Numbered from the stretch's first letter, positions 20,694 to 31,473 are shown. The stretch is 64,000 nucleotides of DNA from Peribacillus frigoritolerans (GCA_030562215.1 JAUPFL010000002.1:806001-870000), one strand, 5' to 3'. Numbers and translations: made by a program. The notes: generated from the letters alone by a model not told the origin.

Positions 20694-21049
20694 TGACTGA
20701 ACGTGAACTTCTTGTAATTGCAGCAAAAGCGGCGGATGATAAAAGAGCGGAGGATATCGTGGCATTGAACATGCAAGGTATTTCCCTTGTAGCGGATTAC
20801 TTTTTGATCTGTCACGGTAATTCCGAAAAACAAGTACAAGCAATAGCTCGTGAAATGAAGAGTAAAGCTGATGAATCAGGAATCGATGTAAAGCGTCTTG
20901 AAGGTTTTGACGAGGCGAAATGGGTGCTTGTGGATCTTGGCGATGTAGTGGCACACATTTTCCATAAAGATGAAAGAAACTACTATAACCTCGAACGTTT
21001 ATGGGGAGATGCACCTTTTGAAGATCTAGAGAGTGAACTGACTTCATGA
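20693..21049 (+). CDS. rsfS: Ribosomal silencing factor RsfS
   Basis: Binds ribosomal protein L14 and hinders subunit joining in stationary phase. DUF143 features: LNMQGISLVADYFLICHGNS (about residues 25-44), EAKWVLVDLGDVVAHIF (about 78-94) and RNYYNLERLWGDA. 118 aa. Start overlaps the yqeK stop in TAATG. Intact. Confidence 0.96.
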   Translation: MTERELLVIAAKAADDKRAEDIVALNMQGISLVADYFLICHGNSEKQVQAIAREMKSKADESGIDVKRLEGFDEAKWVLVDLGDVVAHIFHKDERNYYNLERLWGDAPFEDLESELTS

Positions 21050-21789
21050 CTTACGAACGCTTTGCCTATGTATACGATGAATTGATGAAGGACGCACCTT
21101 ATGAAAAATGGCTGATGATCCTTACGGCGAAGCTGGAACAGTATGGAGTTGGTGGAAGGAAAGTCCTGGATTTAGCGTGTGGAACCGGGGAAATGACCGT
21201 TGAATTGGCGCAGCACGGATTCGAAGTCACCGGCGTGGATTTATCTGATGAAATGCTTCTTGTCGCTAATGAAAAAGCGGTTAAGCTTGGATTATCGATT
21301 CCGCTTTTCCAGCAGAATATGGCAGAACTTGAAGGACTTGGCCAATTTGATTGTGTCACGATTTTTTGTGATTCGCTGAACTACCTTCGCGGTGAAGAGG
21401 ATATAGTCAAGACGTTCAGCCGGGTTCATGAGCATTTGAAGGATGGCGGATTGCTTCTATTTGATATCCATTCCATTTATAAAATGGAACAAATCTTTGG
21501 TGATAATACGTTTGCTGTCAATGGTGAAGAAGTATCCTATATATGGGATTGCTTTCCGGGTGAAGAACCTTACAGTGTGGAACATGATTTAAGTTTTTTC
21601 GTAAGGGACGATGAAAGCGGTCTTTATGACCGTTTTGATGAGTTGCATTATCAACGGACCTATCCGGTTGAACAATATAAAAACTGGTTGGAGCAAGCAG
21701 GTTTCAAGGTTTCTGAAATTCTGGCGGATTTTGAAGAAGCACCGCTTGTAAAAGAAACCGAAAGAATCTTGTTTGTAGCCAGTAAATGA
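21046..21789 (+). CDS. yqeM: SAM-dependent methyltransferase YqeM
   Basis: Class I methyltransferase; motif I VLDLACGTGEMTVEL (about residues 40-54), acidic residue in GVDLSD. 247 aa. Substrate unknown. The ATG overlaps the rsfS stop by 4 nt, so translation is coupled. Last gene of the operon, followed by a complex terminator. Intact. Confidence 0.92.
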   Translation: MTYERFAYVYDELMKDAPYEKWLMILTAKLEQYGVGGRKVLDLACGTGEMTVELAQHGFEVTGVDLSDEMLLVANEKAVKLGLSIPLFQQNMAELEGLGQFDCVTIFCDSLNYLRGEEDIVKTFSRVHEHLKDGGLLLFDIHSIYKMEQIFGDNTFAVNGEEVSYIWDCFPGEEPYSVEHDLSFFVRDDESGLYDRFDELHYQRTYPVEQYKNWLEQAGFKVSEILADFEEAPLVKETERILFVASK

Positions 21790-21860
21790 TAAAGAGGTCA
21801 AGATCCCCCGTTCGTACATCAGTCTGTACGAGTGGAGGTCTGACCTCTTCTTTTTTTTTG
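21790..21860 (+). terminator. Extended terminator after yqeM
   Basis: Outer pair AGAGGTCA/TGACCTCT encloses an inner stem TCGTACA/TGTACGA and is followed by TTCTTTTTTTTT. Confidence 0.85.
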
Positions 21861-21894
21861 CTTTTAGCAGGAATCGAGATCTTGATTACGAATA

Positions 21895-22725
21895 TTAATA
21901 AGGATGGCCGAACTGTTTTTCAACTTCGTGAAGATCCTCTGCAAACTTTTCATGTGTCGCTTGAAAAAGATGATGGAACATTTCCCCGGTTTCAGCTTCT
22001 AAAACCTTGATCCCCTCACCTGTTATTCCACCCTTTACACAAACCTTTTCCTGTAGGGTCGGCAATGTATAAACCCCTTTGCCGAGCAATTCCCCTAAGC
22101 CAACCAGCATATTCTCAGTCAAAGTCGTAGCCGTTTCTTTATCTATCTTCGTCGTTTGGCAAGCCGCGTCAATAAAAGCTTGAGCTAAATAGCTGAAAAA
22201 GGCAGGACCGCAGCTGACGATATCGGAAGCTACCCGGGTGATATCATTTTCAATGATGACCGGTGCCGATATGGCGGAGGCCAAATCAAATAAAGCTGAA
22301 ACTTTCTCCTTACTGCAGCTCTTGCTGAAACTCAGTAACGATACCCCTGAGCCCACACGGTTCGTTATGCTCGGGATAAAACGGGCACAGGGGGCATTCA
22401 CTGCCGATTCGAGCTGGGAGACTGAAACCGGGCTTGTGATGGAAATAACCAGCTGATCCCTTTTTATATGGTGTTTGATGCCTTGTAATAGGCTGTTAAT
22501 CTGCAATGGTTTTACACAGAGAAAAATAAAGTCCGCTTGTTCGACGATTTCGGCTGCGCTTTCCGCGACCTTGATATCCGAGTGTTTCTCCTTCAGCACC
22601 AATGCTTTGGAAAGCGTACGATTTGTAATGATTAGATCTGCCGGATTCAATATCTTTGCCTCCAGCCATGCCTCGATTAAAATGGTACCCATATTGCCGG
22701 TTCCGATAACACCGATTTTCTTCAA
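21895..22725 (-). CDS. comER: ComER, pyrroline-5-carboxylate reductase-like protein
   Basis: P5C-reductase family protein encoded opposite to the comE operon. Rossmann loop GVIGTGNMG at residues 4-12; C-terminal helical domain with SCGPAFFSYLAQAFIDAA. 276 aa. In B. subtilis it is linked to biofilm and sporulation control, not needed for competence; enzymatic role unproven. Start at 22725. Intact. Confidence 0.92.
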   Translation of the reverse strand: MKKIGVIGTGNMGTILIEAWLEAKILNPADLIITNRTLSKALVLKEKHSDIKVAESAAEIVEQADFIFLCVKPLQINSLLQGIKHHIKRDQLVISITSPVSVSQLESAVNAPCARFIPSITNRVGSGVSLLSFSKSCSKEKVSALFDLASAISAPVIIENDITRVASDIVSCGPAFFSYLAQAFIDAACQTTKIDKETATTLTENMLVGLGELLGKGVYTLPTLQEKVCVKGGITGEGIKVLEAETGEMFHHLFQATHEKFAEDLHEVEKQFGHPY

Positions 22726-22835
22726 TTCCGATCAACTCCTCTCACTTAAAGCGATTGATTCTCCTAAAAACACTATGTATTTTTAATCTGTCCTATGACA
22801 AAGTATCGTGCGAAATCCAATAAGGAGGTAAAGAA

Positions 22836-23470
22836 ATGGAAGGAATTTCAAAAAAGAAGATGACGTTGATAAGCGTTGCCGTGGCATTTCTGGCAGCAGG
22901 CATTTACTTTTTTTGCAACAAGGGGAAAGTCCGGCTGATACGGAAGATATATTTCCCGTAACTACAAAAGAAGCTGAAATGGAACAAAGTGTAAATGAGT
23001 CGGCTGCGGAAGCTGAGATCATTAAAGTAGACGTTAAAGGAGCGGTCAAGTCCCCGGGCATATTTACTGCACAGGCAGGTGACCGGGTGATTGATTTGAT
23101 TTCAGCTGCGGGCAGTTTTACGGACAAGGCTGATACGGATAAAGTGAATTTTGCCCAAATCGTCGAAGATCAAATGGTCATTTATGTTCCGGAAATAGGT
23201 GAAGAAGACAAAGGGAACTTGGAGAATATACAAGTCGGGTCGTCTGGTGATGCCGTCACTAAGGGGATGTCAGGAGGACAGGTGAACTTGAATACAGCCA
23301 CACTGGAAGATTTGGAAACCTTGACGGGAATTGGACCATCCAAAGCGAATGCGATCCTGGAATACAGGGAGACGGTAGGGAAATTCAAGGAGGTCGATGA
23401 ATTGAAGAAGGTTACGGGAATCGGCGATAAAACGTTTGAAAGGTTACGGGATTCCATTTCGGTGAAATGA
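22836..23470 (+). CDS. comEA: Competence DNA receptor ComEA (one frame break)
   Basis: Membrane-anchored double-strand DNA receptor for transformation. N-terminal anchor (about residues 9-27), acidic linker, SLBB-like part (IIKVDVKGAVKSPGIF), and the C-terminal tandem helix-hairpin-helix LNTATLEDLETLTGIGPSKA and KKVTGIGDKTFERL. ATG 22836 with AAGGAGG upstream. One T lost in T7 22908-22914; restored reading GIYFFLQQGESPADTEDI. About 211 aa. Gap to comER (22726-22835) holds both promoters; an AT-box pair AAAAA/TTTTT at 22765-22782 is only vaguely like a ComK site. Confidence 0.92.
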
Positions 23471-23547
23471 ATGATTGAATATGCTACACAAATGGACAGG
23501 AAGAGGGTAAAATTGAAGAAAATCATTTAGTGGTAAGGGGATACAAC

Positions 23548-24106
23548 ATGAACAGAATTAGTTGGGATCAATATTTCATGGCACAAAGCCATTTATTGGC
23601 TTTAAGAAGCACATGTACACGCCTCACGGTAGGGGCGACCATCGTCAGGGACAACCGAATCATTGCGGGGGATATAATGGGTCCATTGCAGGAGGGACGC
23701 ATTGTATTGATGACGGCTGTTATGTAATTGATAATCATTGTGTCAGAACGATACATGCAGAAATGAATGCACTTTTACAATGTGCGAAATTTGGGGTGCC
23801 TACTGATGGAGCGGAAATATATGTGACGCATTTTCCGTGTCTTCAGTGCTGTAAATCACTCATCCAAGCTGGCATAAAGGCTGTTTATTATGCCGAGGAT
23901 TACAAAAACCACCCATATGCCCTCGAATTATTTAAACAGGCTGGTGTCAAGACCGAGAAGGTTGAAGCAAAAGGGGCCATCGATGTTAATGGAAAACAAA
24001 AAAGGACTTTGTATTCTTATTGCTAGCTCAACTTGAACGAACAGGCCTGGGAAAAGAAGATTTATTGGAGCTGGAAAAACAGGCCAATCAGATATTTGAA
24101 AATTAA
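23548..24106 (+). CDS. comEB: ComEB, dCMP deaminase family (two frame breaks)
   Basis: Zinc-dependent cytidine/deoxycytidylate deaminase fold, MNRISWDQYFMAQSHLLALR onward. Zinc motif HAEMNAL (about residue 71) and FPCLQCCKSL (about 95-104). In B. subtilis dispensable for transformation, though ComEB was later reported to help localise the DNA-uptake apparatus. Lost G in G5 23667-23671 (restored IIAGGYNGSIAGGTHC) and A in A6 23998-24003, after which the frame continues to TAA 24104-24106 ending KQANQIFEN; as read the protein stops early at 24026. About 186 aa. ATG 23548. Confidence 0.9.
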
Positions 24107-24124
24107 ATAGGACGGAGGGCAGGC

Positions 24125-26430
24125 ATGGCCAGACAACTTATCTTACTGGCCGTTTCAGCCACCTTTGGTGTTACGGCCCATTCTCTTTTAAATGTAAGGC
24201 TGCTGATCATTATCCTTATTTTTCTCTGTTTCCTTTATTTTTCGGTGGGGTTAAGTGTGAAGGCCCTTGCTTTTCATTTGGTGATCATGGGGATATTTTT
24301 AGGGGCCGCCTCCTTCTCCGATCACCGAAACAAAACTGCCTATGATGGAACGGAAAGCCAATTTATCATCACGTTTACCGACCAACCGAATATAGATGGA
24401 AATTCATTAAAAGGTTTCATTGGCAGTGAGAAAGGCGAACGGTTAGTACTTCGTTATAAAATCACCACCGAATTGGAGCAGGAAAATCTGAGTAAGTTTC
24501 TGCGAATCGGTTTATCATGTCCGGCTGAAGGGACATTGCAAATTCCGGAGGATAACAGGAATGAAAACAGTTTCGATTACCAGCGTTATCTTTTCCGCCA
24601 AGGCATCCATTGGATATTCAAAGCGGATTCCATTTCATTTCAAGAATGCAAAGAGGGCGGAAGCTCGATTCTAGTTTCGATTCGTAATTTGCGCTTAAAG
24701 GGGATTTCATATATTAGAGAACACTTTCCTGAGGAATCGAGCGGTTTTGTCACAGCTCTCATATTCGGTGACCAGACAGATATAGATGAAGGCGACCTTA
24801 CTAATTATCAGCGGTTGGGTTTGGTTCATTTACTGGCGATTTCCGGTCTTCATGTCAGTTTTTTAACGGGGATGTTATTTTACATCGGCATCAGGGTTGG
24901 GAATACACGGGAAAGAATGATGGTGGCCATCTTACTCTTCCTTCCGGTTTACATGTTACTTTCAGGTGCCAGTCCATCAGTGGTGAGATCCTGTTTAATG
25001 GCTATGCTTTTCTTTCTGCTTCTGCTATTCAAGAAGCGGGTTTCGGCGGGAGCCGCAATCGGCTCGACTTATATGGCACTATTGTTTTTTCGGCCTAATA
25101 TGCTCTATGATATAGGTTTTCAGCTTTCGTTCGCGGTCACATTCTCCATTATCATGTCTTCAAGCATCTTCTTTCAATATCCGAAGAAAACGCTGCAGCT
25201 GTTCATCCTCAGTACCATCTGCCAATTGGCAGCCCTTCCGATTTTGCTTTTTCACTTTTTTGAAGTATCTTTCCTTGGCGTGTTTCTGAACGTATTGTAT
25301 GTTCCGCTTTATTCCATCATATTGCTGCCATTTTCACTGATTTCCCTCCTCATTCATTTATTACTGCCTTCCTTAGGACAACCTCTCATATCATTATTGA
25401 ATTTCACCTTCGTAGTCTGCAATCAAGCCGCGGATGCTGCATCGGATTTGCCGCTGGCCTCCATTCCGTTTGGAAAGCCACCCTTCCTCATGATGTCATT
25501 ACTTGTTATTTCCCTTTTAGGGTTGGGCATGACTTGGGAAGCATCCTTTGAAAAAAGTAAAATCTGGTGCGGAATAATAATTGTCCTTTTACTTTTGCAA
25601 TATAACTTACAAAGGTTCTCGCCTTTTGGTGAAGTGCAAATCATCGACGTTGGACAAGGTGACTCCATTTTAATTATCCTGCCTTTCAATCGCGGTAATT
25701 ATTTGATTGATACGGGTGGACAAATTACATTTCCAATCGATACATGGGCAATAAAGCGAAAGAAGTTCAACACGGCAGATGATATCATTATTCCATTATT
25801 GAAAAGTAAAGGAATCCACCAATTGGACAAACTGATTTTAACCCATCCGGATGCAGATCATATGGGGAGTGCAAAAGAATTAATAGAACATTTTAAAGTT
25901 GCGGAGATCATCATTGGAGGCTGGAGTGAAGAGCAATACAGGGATATGGATTTTGTATCCGTGGCAAGAGATAAAAAAATGAAAATGACTGTCCTGAAAA
26001 GGGGGACCATTGGGTTGCGGGCGGAGCGCCTTTTGCTGTGCTAAGTCCATTTGAGAAAGAAGAAAATAAGAATGATTCATCCATAGTTCTATTCACGGAG
26101 CTTGGGGGATTGTCATGGTTATTGACCGGCGATATGGGAGAAGTAGGGGAAAGGGAACTATTGAGAACATTTCCGCAGTTGCAGGCAGCTATCTTGAAGG
26201 TCGGTCACCATGGCAGTAAAACTTCTTCTTCCGTGCCCTTCCTTAAACAGCTGCAGCCGAAAGCGGCGCTTATTTCAGTTGGAAAAGATAACCGCTACGG
26301 TCACCCCCATGGAGACGTAATTGGGAATCTCGAGGGAAATGGCATAAAAGTGTTCAGGACGGACGAGGATGGTTCTATTATTTACAAGTATTACAAAAGC
26401 AGTGGAACCTTTCGGAAGACTCTCCCATAG
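24125..26430 (+). CDS. comEC: DNA channel protein ComEC (one frame break)
   Basis: Polytopic membrane protein forming the DNA uptake channel. N-terminal DUF4131 part, central Competence domain with many helices (QRLGLVHLLAISGLHVSFLT at about 232-251 is the signature), and a C-terminal metallo-beta-lactamase fold with THPDADHMGSAKEL (about 575) and KVGHHGSKTS. One G lost in G5 26001-26005; restored reading LKRGDHWVAGGAPFAVLSPF. About 768 aa. ATG 24125 with GGAGGG upstream. Last comE gene. Confidence 0.93.
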
Positions 26431-26506
26431 TATATAGAAAATCAAAAAGAAAGAGACTGCAGCGGCAGCCTCCATCAGGAAAAATAAGTGCATGTAATGA
26501 ATGAAA

Positions 26507-26641
26507 TCAGGATCCGACAGCTTTAATGACGACAGCTATGGTGAACATGGCAGCGAAAAATACAAAAGAACCGATGAATCCTATAGCGGAATCAGCGACG
26601 TCATCTGTTTTTGATTGAACATTCTTTTCGAATTCGTTCAT
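26507..26641 (-). CDS. yqzM: YqzM small membrane protein
   Basis: 44 aa: MNEFEKNVQSKTDDVADSAI then GFIGSFVFFAAMFTIAVVIK and AVGS. Single transmembrane helix; same length and N-terminus as B. subtilis YqzM, in the same place after comEC. Minus-strand AGGAGGGG precedes the ATG at 26641. Function unknown. Confidence 0.9.
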   Translation of the reverse strand: MNEFEKNVQSKTDDVADSAIGFIGSFVFFAAMFTIAVVIKAVGS

Positions 26642-26831
26642 TATTTACCCCTCCTATTTCTGCTAATAGTATAAAACATTACCAAAAAAAATCTACAGGC
26701 TTCATTCCTTCATTTCCTTTACTGACAAGAGTTGTCACAAATAGTTTGGGATTTTGAGGTCAAAATAGAAGTACAAACAAAGTAAGCGAAAAAGAAAAAT
26801 GCTCATTTGTTCTACATGAATACTCTACCCG

Positions 26832-26909
26832 CTTTCAAGGAAGATTACCCGGGCCTCTCTTGAAAGTGTTCATATAGATCCGGAATTAGCCCTTTTAAGG
26901 GCTAGTTCC
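26832..26909 (+). other. Hairpins in the yqzM-holA gap
   Basis: Inverted repeat CTTTCAAG (26832-26839)/CTTGAAAG (26859-26866) is followed by a stronger 11-bp stem GGAATTAGCCC/GGGCTAGTTCC (26882-26909) closed by TTTTAA. No T run follows. In the rest of the 340-nt gap (26642-26981) I see no gene. Confidence 0.45.
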
Positions 26910-26981
26910 CTTTATAGCTTGTCAAATGGTCCATCCACCTATACCATTAGAGAAGAATACATAGTAAAGAGGCGGATTCTA

Positions 26982-27993
26982 TTGGTATTAGACGTTTGGA
27001 AAAGTATAAAAAAGGGCAATTCGCGCCAGTATACTTGTTATATGGGACGGAAGCCTATCTAATTAATGAAACAAAGCAGCTATTGATCGAGAATGTCCTT
27101 CACGAAGATGAGATGGATTTTAACTTTTCTCAATTTGATTTAGAAGAGACGCCTGTTGAAACTGCGCTTGAAGATGTCGAAACCCTTCCGTTTATTGGGG
27201 AAAGGCGCCTTGTTTTCATGCAAAACCCATTTTTTTGACAGCTGAAAAAACGAAGTCAAGAGTTGAACATAATGTGAAAAGACTGGAAGCGTATTTGGCT
27301 GACCCGGTTCCATATTCTATTGTCGTATTGACCGCACCTTATGAGAAGCTGGATGAACGGAAAAAAATCACCAAGGAACTGAAGCGTAAGGCGGTTCTCG
27401 TTGAAGCGAAGAAGCTTGGTGATCATGAGTTAAAGGGGTGGGTGAAGGAGAGGGTCGAAGCTTCTTCAGTCCGAATAGATGAGCAGGCTACAGAGCTTTT
27501 ACTTGAACTTGCAGGAACGAATCTGATGATGCTGACGAATGAACTGGATAAAATGGTGCTTTATACGGAAGCTGATAAACACATTACAGTCGAGGTAGTG
27601 GAAAAGCTGGTCGCTAAATCCCTTGAACAGAATATCTTCACACTTGTTGATCATGTGTTACAGCGGAAGATGGAGAGTGCCATGACGATACTGCACGATC
27701 TTCTCAGGCAGAATGAAGAGCCGATCAAGATCTTGAGTGTCATGGCAGGACAGGTCAGGCTCATGTATCAAGTGAAGGAGCTTTCCCGTCAGGGCTATAG
27801 CCAGCAAAAAATTGCAGGTCAACTGAAGGTGCATCCTTACAGGGTAAAGCTGGCACTTGAAAAGACGGGGAAATTCCAGGAACGCGAGTTGTTGAGCATC
27901 ATGAACGACTTAGCGGAAGCTGATTATAAAATGAAGACCGGCCAAGCAGATAAGGCAATCACGCTTGAGCTGCTGCTTTTAAAAATTAGATGA
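26982..27993 (+). CDS. holA: DNA polymerase III delta subunit (two frame breaks)
   Basis: Clamp-loader subunit that opens the sliding clamp; AAA+-like without a working P-loop. Restored N-terminus is MVLDVWKSIKKGQFAPVYLL then YGTEAY, the family start, from TTG 26982 (AGAGGCGG upstream). Lost A in A6 27009-27014 and lost T in T7 27230-27236 (restored MQNPFFLTAEKTKS). The conserved LEQNIFTLVDHVLQRK and QNEEPIKILSVMAGQ are in the C-terminal half. About 337 aa. Essential gene, so the breaks are sequence errors. Confidence 0.93.
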
Positions 27994-27996
27994 TAA

Positions 27997-28028
27997 AAAA
28001 GGTGGCAGATATCCTGTCACCTTTTTTA
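27997..28028 (+). terminator. holA terminator
   Basis: AAAGGTGGCAG-ATATC-CTGTCACCTTT followed by TTT. Confidence 0.9.
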
Positions 28029-28042
28029 TGCAAAAACGGCAC

Positions 28043-28070
28043 AAAAAAACGATCCGATTGGATCGTTTAA
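28043..28070 (-). terminator. rpsT terminator
   Basis: On the minus strand AAACGATCCAATCGGATCGTTT followed by TTTT, ten bases after the rpsT stop. Confidence 0.88.
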
Positions 28071-28080
28071 TTTTTTGTCA

Positions 28081-28347
28081 TTATGCGTTAAGAGCGTTAA
28101 GTCTTTTCGCTAAACGAGATTTTTTACGGGCTGCCGCATTTTTATGGATTAATCCTTTAGATGCAGCTTTGTCTAATTTCACAGCAGCTGTTAAAAGAGC
28201 TTCTTTAGCAGCTTCAACGTTTTCACCAGCTAATGCAACTTCAGCGTTTTTCACTGTAGTACGCATAGTTGATCTAACAGTAATGTTATGAACGCGTTTT
28301 TTGTCGTTGATTTTTACACGTTTAATAGCAGATTTAATGTTTGGCAT
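28081..28347 (-). CDS. rpsT: 30S ribosomal protein S20
   Basis: Binds 16S rRNA in the 30S body. MPNIKSAIKRVKINDKKRVH and the Lys/Arg/Ala-rich helices (ASKGLIHKNAAARKKSRLAK) are standard. 88 aa. Start at 28347 has GGAGGTG upstream; an ATG nine bases earlier is not used in the family. Opposite to its neighbours, as in B. subtilis. Intact. Confidence 0.97.
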   Translation of the reverse strand: MPNIKSAIKRVKINDKKRVHNITVRSTMRTTVKNAEVALAGENVEAAKEALLTAAVKLDKAASKGLIHKNAAARKKSRLAKRLNALNA

Positions 28348-28621
28348 TCCGTTCACCTCCTACAAAGAAATCGAGATTATATGAACTCGACTTTTCAAAT
28401 CCATATCAAATAGCACAAGTGATATTCTATCAGACTGCTCATAAATATGCAATACTTCAGATTGAGAATCGAAAAGGAATTATAATTTCGGGAAAAAATT
28501 CATCTCGTCATCACTCATTGTACCAAAAAAATGAATAATAAAAAAGCAAAAACGACAGAATGTTTAAGAGAGACTATTGAAAATACTAGATTAGATACAA
28601 TTCAAACATCAGGAGGCCGTT

Positions 28622-29739
28622 ATGGAAAATAATTTGGACCTTAGTGAATACGGAATTCGTACAGATTTGGCGATTGAAGCAAAGGAGATAGCCCTTGAAC
28701 ATAAAGGTGTAGTAGAGGAAGTGGATGTATCCCGTATTGAAGGGGTCATTATTAAGGAAAAAGAAGTGGATGATCTGAAGGTATCCTTAGTCGAGGTCAC
28801 GGCTGAGGGAGAAAAAGAAATCGGTAAGAAACAGGGCAGTTATTTGACCATCGAGGTGCAGGGAATCCGCCAGCAGGACACGGATACGCAGCAACGGGTG
28901 GAAAAGGTGTTCGCCAACGAGCTGGCTTACTTCTTGAAAAGAAATAAAATCACCAAGGAAAGCAGTTGTTTGGTCGTCGGCCTTGGTAATTGGAATGTTA
29001 CCCCGATGCTCTGGGACCTGCAGTCGTTGAGAACCTTGTAGTCACAAGACATTTGTTCGAATTGCAGCCTGAATCCGTCAAGGAAGGCTATCGGCCGGTC
29101 AGTGCGATTTCCCCCGGTGTTATGGGGATTACGGGAATCGAGACGAGTGACATCATAAAAGGAGTCATCGAAAAAAGTAACCCTGATTTCCTGATCGTCG
29201 TTGATGCATTGGCTGCCCGTTCGATCGATCGTGTGAATGCAACGATTCAAATTACGGATACAGGGATCCATCCAGGGTCTGGTGTAGGAAATAAACGTAA
29301 AGAATTAAGTCAGGCTACACTGGGAGTTCCAGTTATAGCAATTGGAATACCTACCGTCGTAGATGCCGTATCGATTGCAAGCGATACGATTGATTATATT
29401 TTGAAGCATTTTGGCAAGGAAATGAATGAAGGGGACAGACCATCACGTTCACTGGCACCTGCTGGATTCAGTTTTGGAAAGCGGACAAAGCTGACCGAAG
29501 AGGATATGCCAGGTGAAAAGGAACGCCAAACCTTCTTGGGAATGATAGGTGTCCTCCCTGATGAAGAGAAGAGGAAATTGATCTATGAGGTGCTTTCGCC
29601 ACTTGGTCATAATTTAATGGTTACACCAAAAGAAGTCGATGTTTTCATCGAGGATATGGCCAATTTGATAGCCAATGGTTTAAATGCAGCCTTGCATCAT
29701 TCAATAAATCAAGATAATGCCGGCTATTATACCCGTTAA
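28622..29739 (+). CDS. gpr: Spore germination protease GPR precursor (one frame break)
   Basis: Degrades small acid-soluble proteins early in spore germination; atypical aspartic endopeptidase made as an inactive zymogen in the forespore. N-terminal propeptide [13 protein letters not shown] is followed by TDLAIEAKE, the usual processing region. One C lost in CCCC 29001-29004; restored reading [20 protein letters not shown], a conserved core. About 372 aa. ATG 28622 with CAGGAGG upstream. Followed by spoIIP as in B. subtilis. Confidence 0.94.
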
Positions 29740-29786
29740 ATCACTTTCAGTGCCCAAAAATGGTGTTCTACCCTTTCTAGCAAAGT

Positions 29787-29801
29787 CATAGGTATTAATA
29801 G
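29787..29801 (+). promoter_or_regulatory. Possible sporulation promoter element before spoIIP
   Basis: CATAGGTATTAATAG, 39 nt before the spoIIP start and differing by one base from the element at 11391 before sigK. Confidence 0.35.
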
Positions 29802-29825
29802 ACAAGCTATAGAGAGGGTGGAAGG

Positions 29826-31023
29826 ATGAAAAGAAGAAATTCCCCAGGAATCATAACAGCCATTCACGGATCAACGATTATAAAAACTTTTCTAGGTATT
29901 CTCGCCTTGCTTCTTTTTGTTTTTTCAGTCAGTGGGGTCATGACTTCCCTAAGACCGGAGTATCGGATATCTTCTAACTCCGTACATACTGTAGCCAATC
30001 AATTCTCGGGAAAAATGCTGTTTTCGATGCTGGCCAATGAAAATCATTATCTTTTTAATGCCCTGCCGGAAGGTAAGCAGGAATCGATCATCACGAATCA
30101 ATTGATAAAAGTCTCGACCAACATTTCATTGGAGGACCCGCGAAGTTTACTGGGAAGGGAGCTTCCTGGCTTTTCGATTTTTGATAATGAGATCCTCGTT
30201 GCTGGGGAAGGAACGAATTATACGAATATGCCGTATGAATCCTCACCGCCAATGGATGTCCTGAATGAAGAAAGGGATGCATCCCTGCAAAACCTGGATG
30301 AGATTGAAGAACCGGATAAAGGAGTGGCCAATCAGCCGAATCAAACGACCAATGGACGGAAAGTGGTCGAGATTTACCATAGCCATAACCGGGAATCGTA
30401 TCTTCCTTATTTAAAGGGCGTGACCGAACCGGACCTAGCCTACCATTCTAAAATCAATATTACGAAACTCGGGGAACGGATGGTTGAAGATTTGGCTGAT
30501 AAGGGGATCGGTTCATCGCTCGATAAAACGGATATCATGGGAAATCTCAATAATAAAGGATTGAATTATGCCAAATCCTATCAAGAGTCTCGGAAATCCG
30601 TACAGACTGCGTTGGCTACCAACAAAGATCTAGAATATATCATTGATATCCATCGTGATTCTAAACGAAAAAAGATACGACCATTAACATTAGCGGTAAA
30701 GATTATGCCAAGATTGCCTTCGTGGTCGGGGGCAATAACCCGAACTTCGAAAAAATGCAGCGCTTGCCAATAAGCTTCATAAAGCTTTGGAGAAAAAATA
30801 CCCTGGCATTTCACGAGGGGTTATGAAACAAGGCGGAGCGGGGCAGAATGGAGTATACAATCAGGATTTGTCAAGCAATGCCATGCTCATAGAAATTGGC
30901 GGTGTTGATAATACTTTCGAGGAAATGTACTTGACCGTTGATGCCTTTACCGATGTTTTCAGTGAATTTTACTGGGATGCCAAAGCGGTTGATAAAACGA
31001 CTGGGGAATCGGAAGCGAAGTAA
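29826..31023 (+). CDS. spoIIP: Stage II sporulation protein P (two frame breaks)
   Basis: Peptidoglycan amidase/endopeptidase of the SpoIIDMP engulfment machine, anchored in the mother-cell membrane. Transmembrane helix at about residues 18-40; catalytic region with IYHSHNRESYLP (about 185) and IIDIHRDS (about 270). Lost A in A6 30668-30673 (restored KRKKDTTINISGKDYAKIAF) and in A6 30750-30755 (restored FEKNAALANKLHKALEKKYP). About 399 aa to the stop at 31023. ATG 29826 with GGGTGGAAGG upstream. Confidence 0.94.
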
Positions 31024-31044
31024 TTTGAAAGGAGTTCTCTTATC

Positions 31045-31367
31045 ATGGTTCGATTTTGGTTGAAATGTACAGGGATTGTGCTCGTATTATTTTTAGGTGT
31101 TCTGATCGGGATGCAGCAAGCGAACGACGGCATGAAAAAATGAAGGGGTATGAAGATCCCTCTTTGAATAGTGCATTCATCATTAACCAATCGGACCAAG
31201 GGGAGATGGAAGCGGATATCCTTGGTGAAAAAGTAACGAGTCATGATTTGGAGACGAAAAAAGAAAAGCTTGAAGAAATGAAAGCCTTCAACTTTTTCTC
31301 ATCGATCGGCAAAACGCTTGGAGAGACTATATCAGGTGCCTTTCAAGCACTTATTGATATGATTTAG
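31045..31367 (+). CDS. yqxA: YqxA, DUF3679 membrane protein (one frame break)
   Basis: One N-terminal transmembrane helix (MVRFWLKCTGIVLVLFLGVL) and a charged soluble tail ending TISGAFQALIDMI. One A lost in A6 31135-31140; restored reading GMKKMKGYEDPSLNSAFII. About 107 aa. ATG 31045 with AAAGGAG upstream, 21 nt after spoIIP. Same position as B. subtilis yqxA; function unknown. Confidence 0.88.
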
Positions 31368-31395
31368 GTATGAAATGAGTTGAGTGTACCCTGAC

Positions 31396-31433
31396 AAAAG
31401 GCTGCATCCGAATCCTGGATGCAGCCTTTTTTA
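31396..31433 (+). terminator. Terminator after yqxA
   Basis: AAAGGCTGCATCC-GAATCCT-GGATGCAGCCTTT followed by TTT. Confidence 0.92.
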
Positions 31434-31473
31434 TCCTTTGCCCTGCAATGATGCTTCTTTTGTAACTATTCTG

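Noticed and set aside
22765-22782. ComK box before comEA
   Set aside because: A-tract and T-tract are present, but their spacing does not match the AAAA-N5-TTTT pairs needed; too weak to call.
26982-27236. Programmed frameshifting at the A-rich and T-rich runs, for example in holA
   Set aside because: The breaks occur in dozens of unrelated genes, mostly in one direction, without conserved stimulators; sequence error is far simpler.
28028-28291. Plus-strand frame opposite rpsT
   Set aside because: Covers the rpsT gene and its terminator on the other strand; rpsT is certain.
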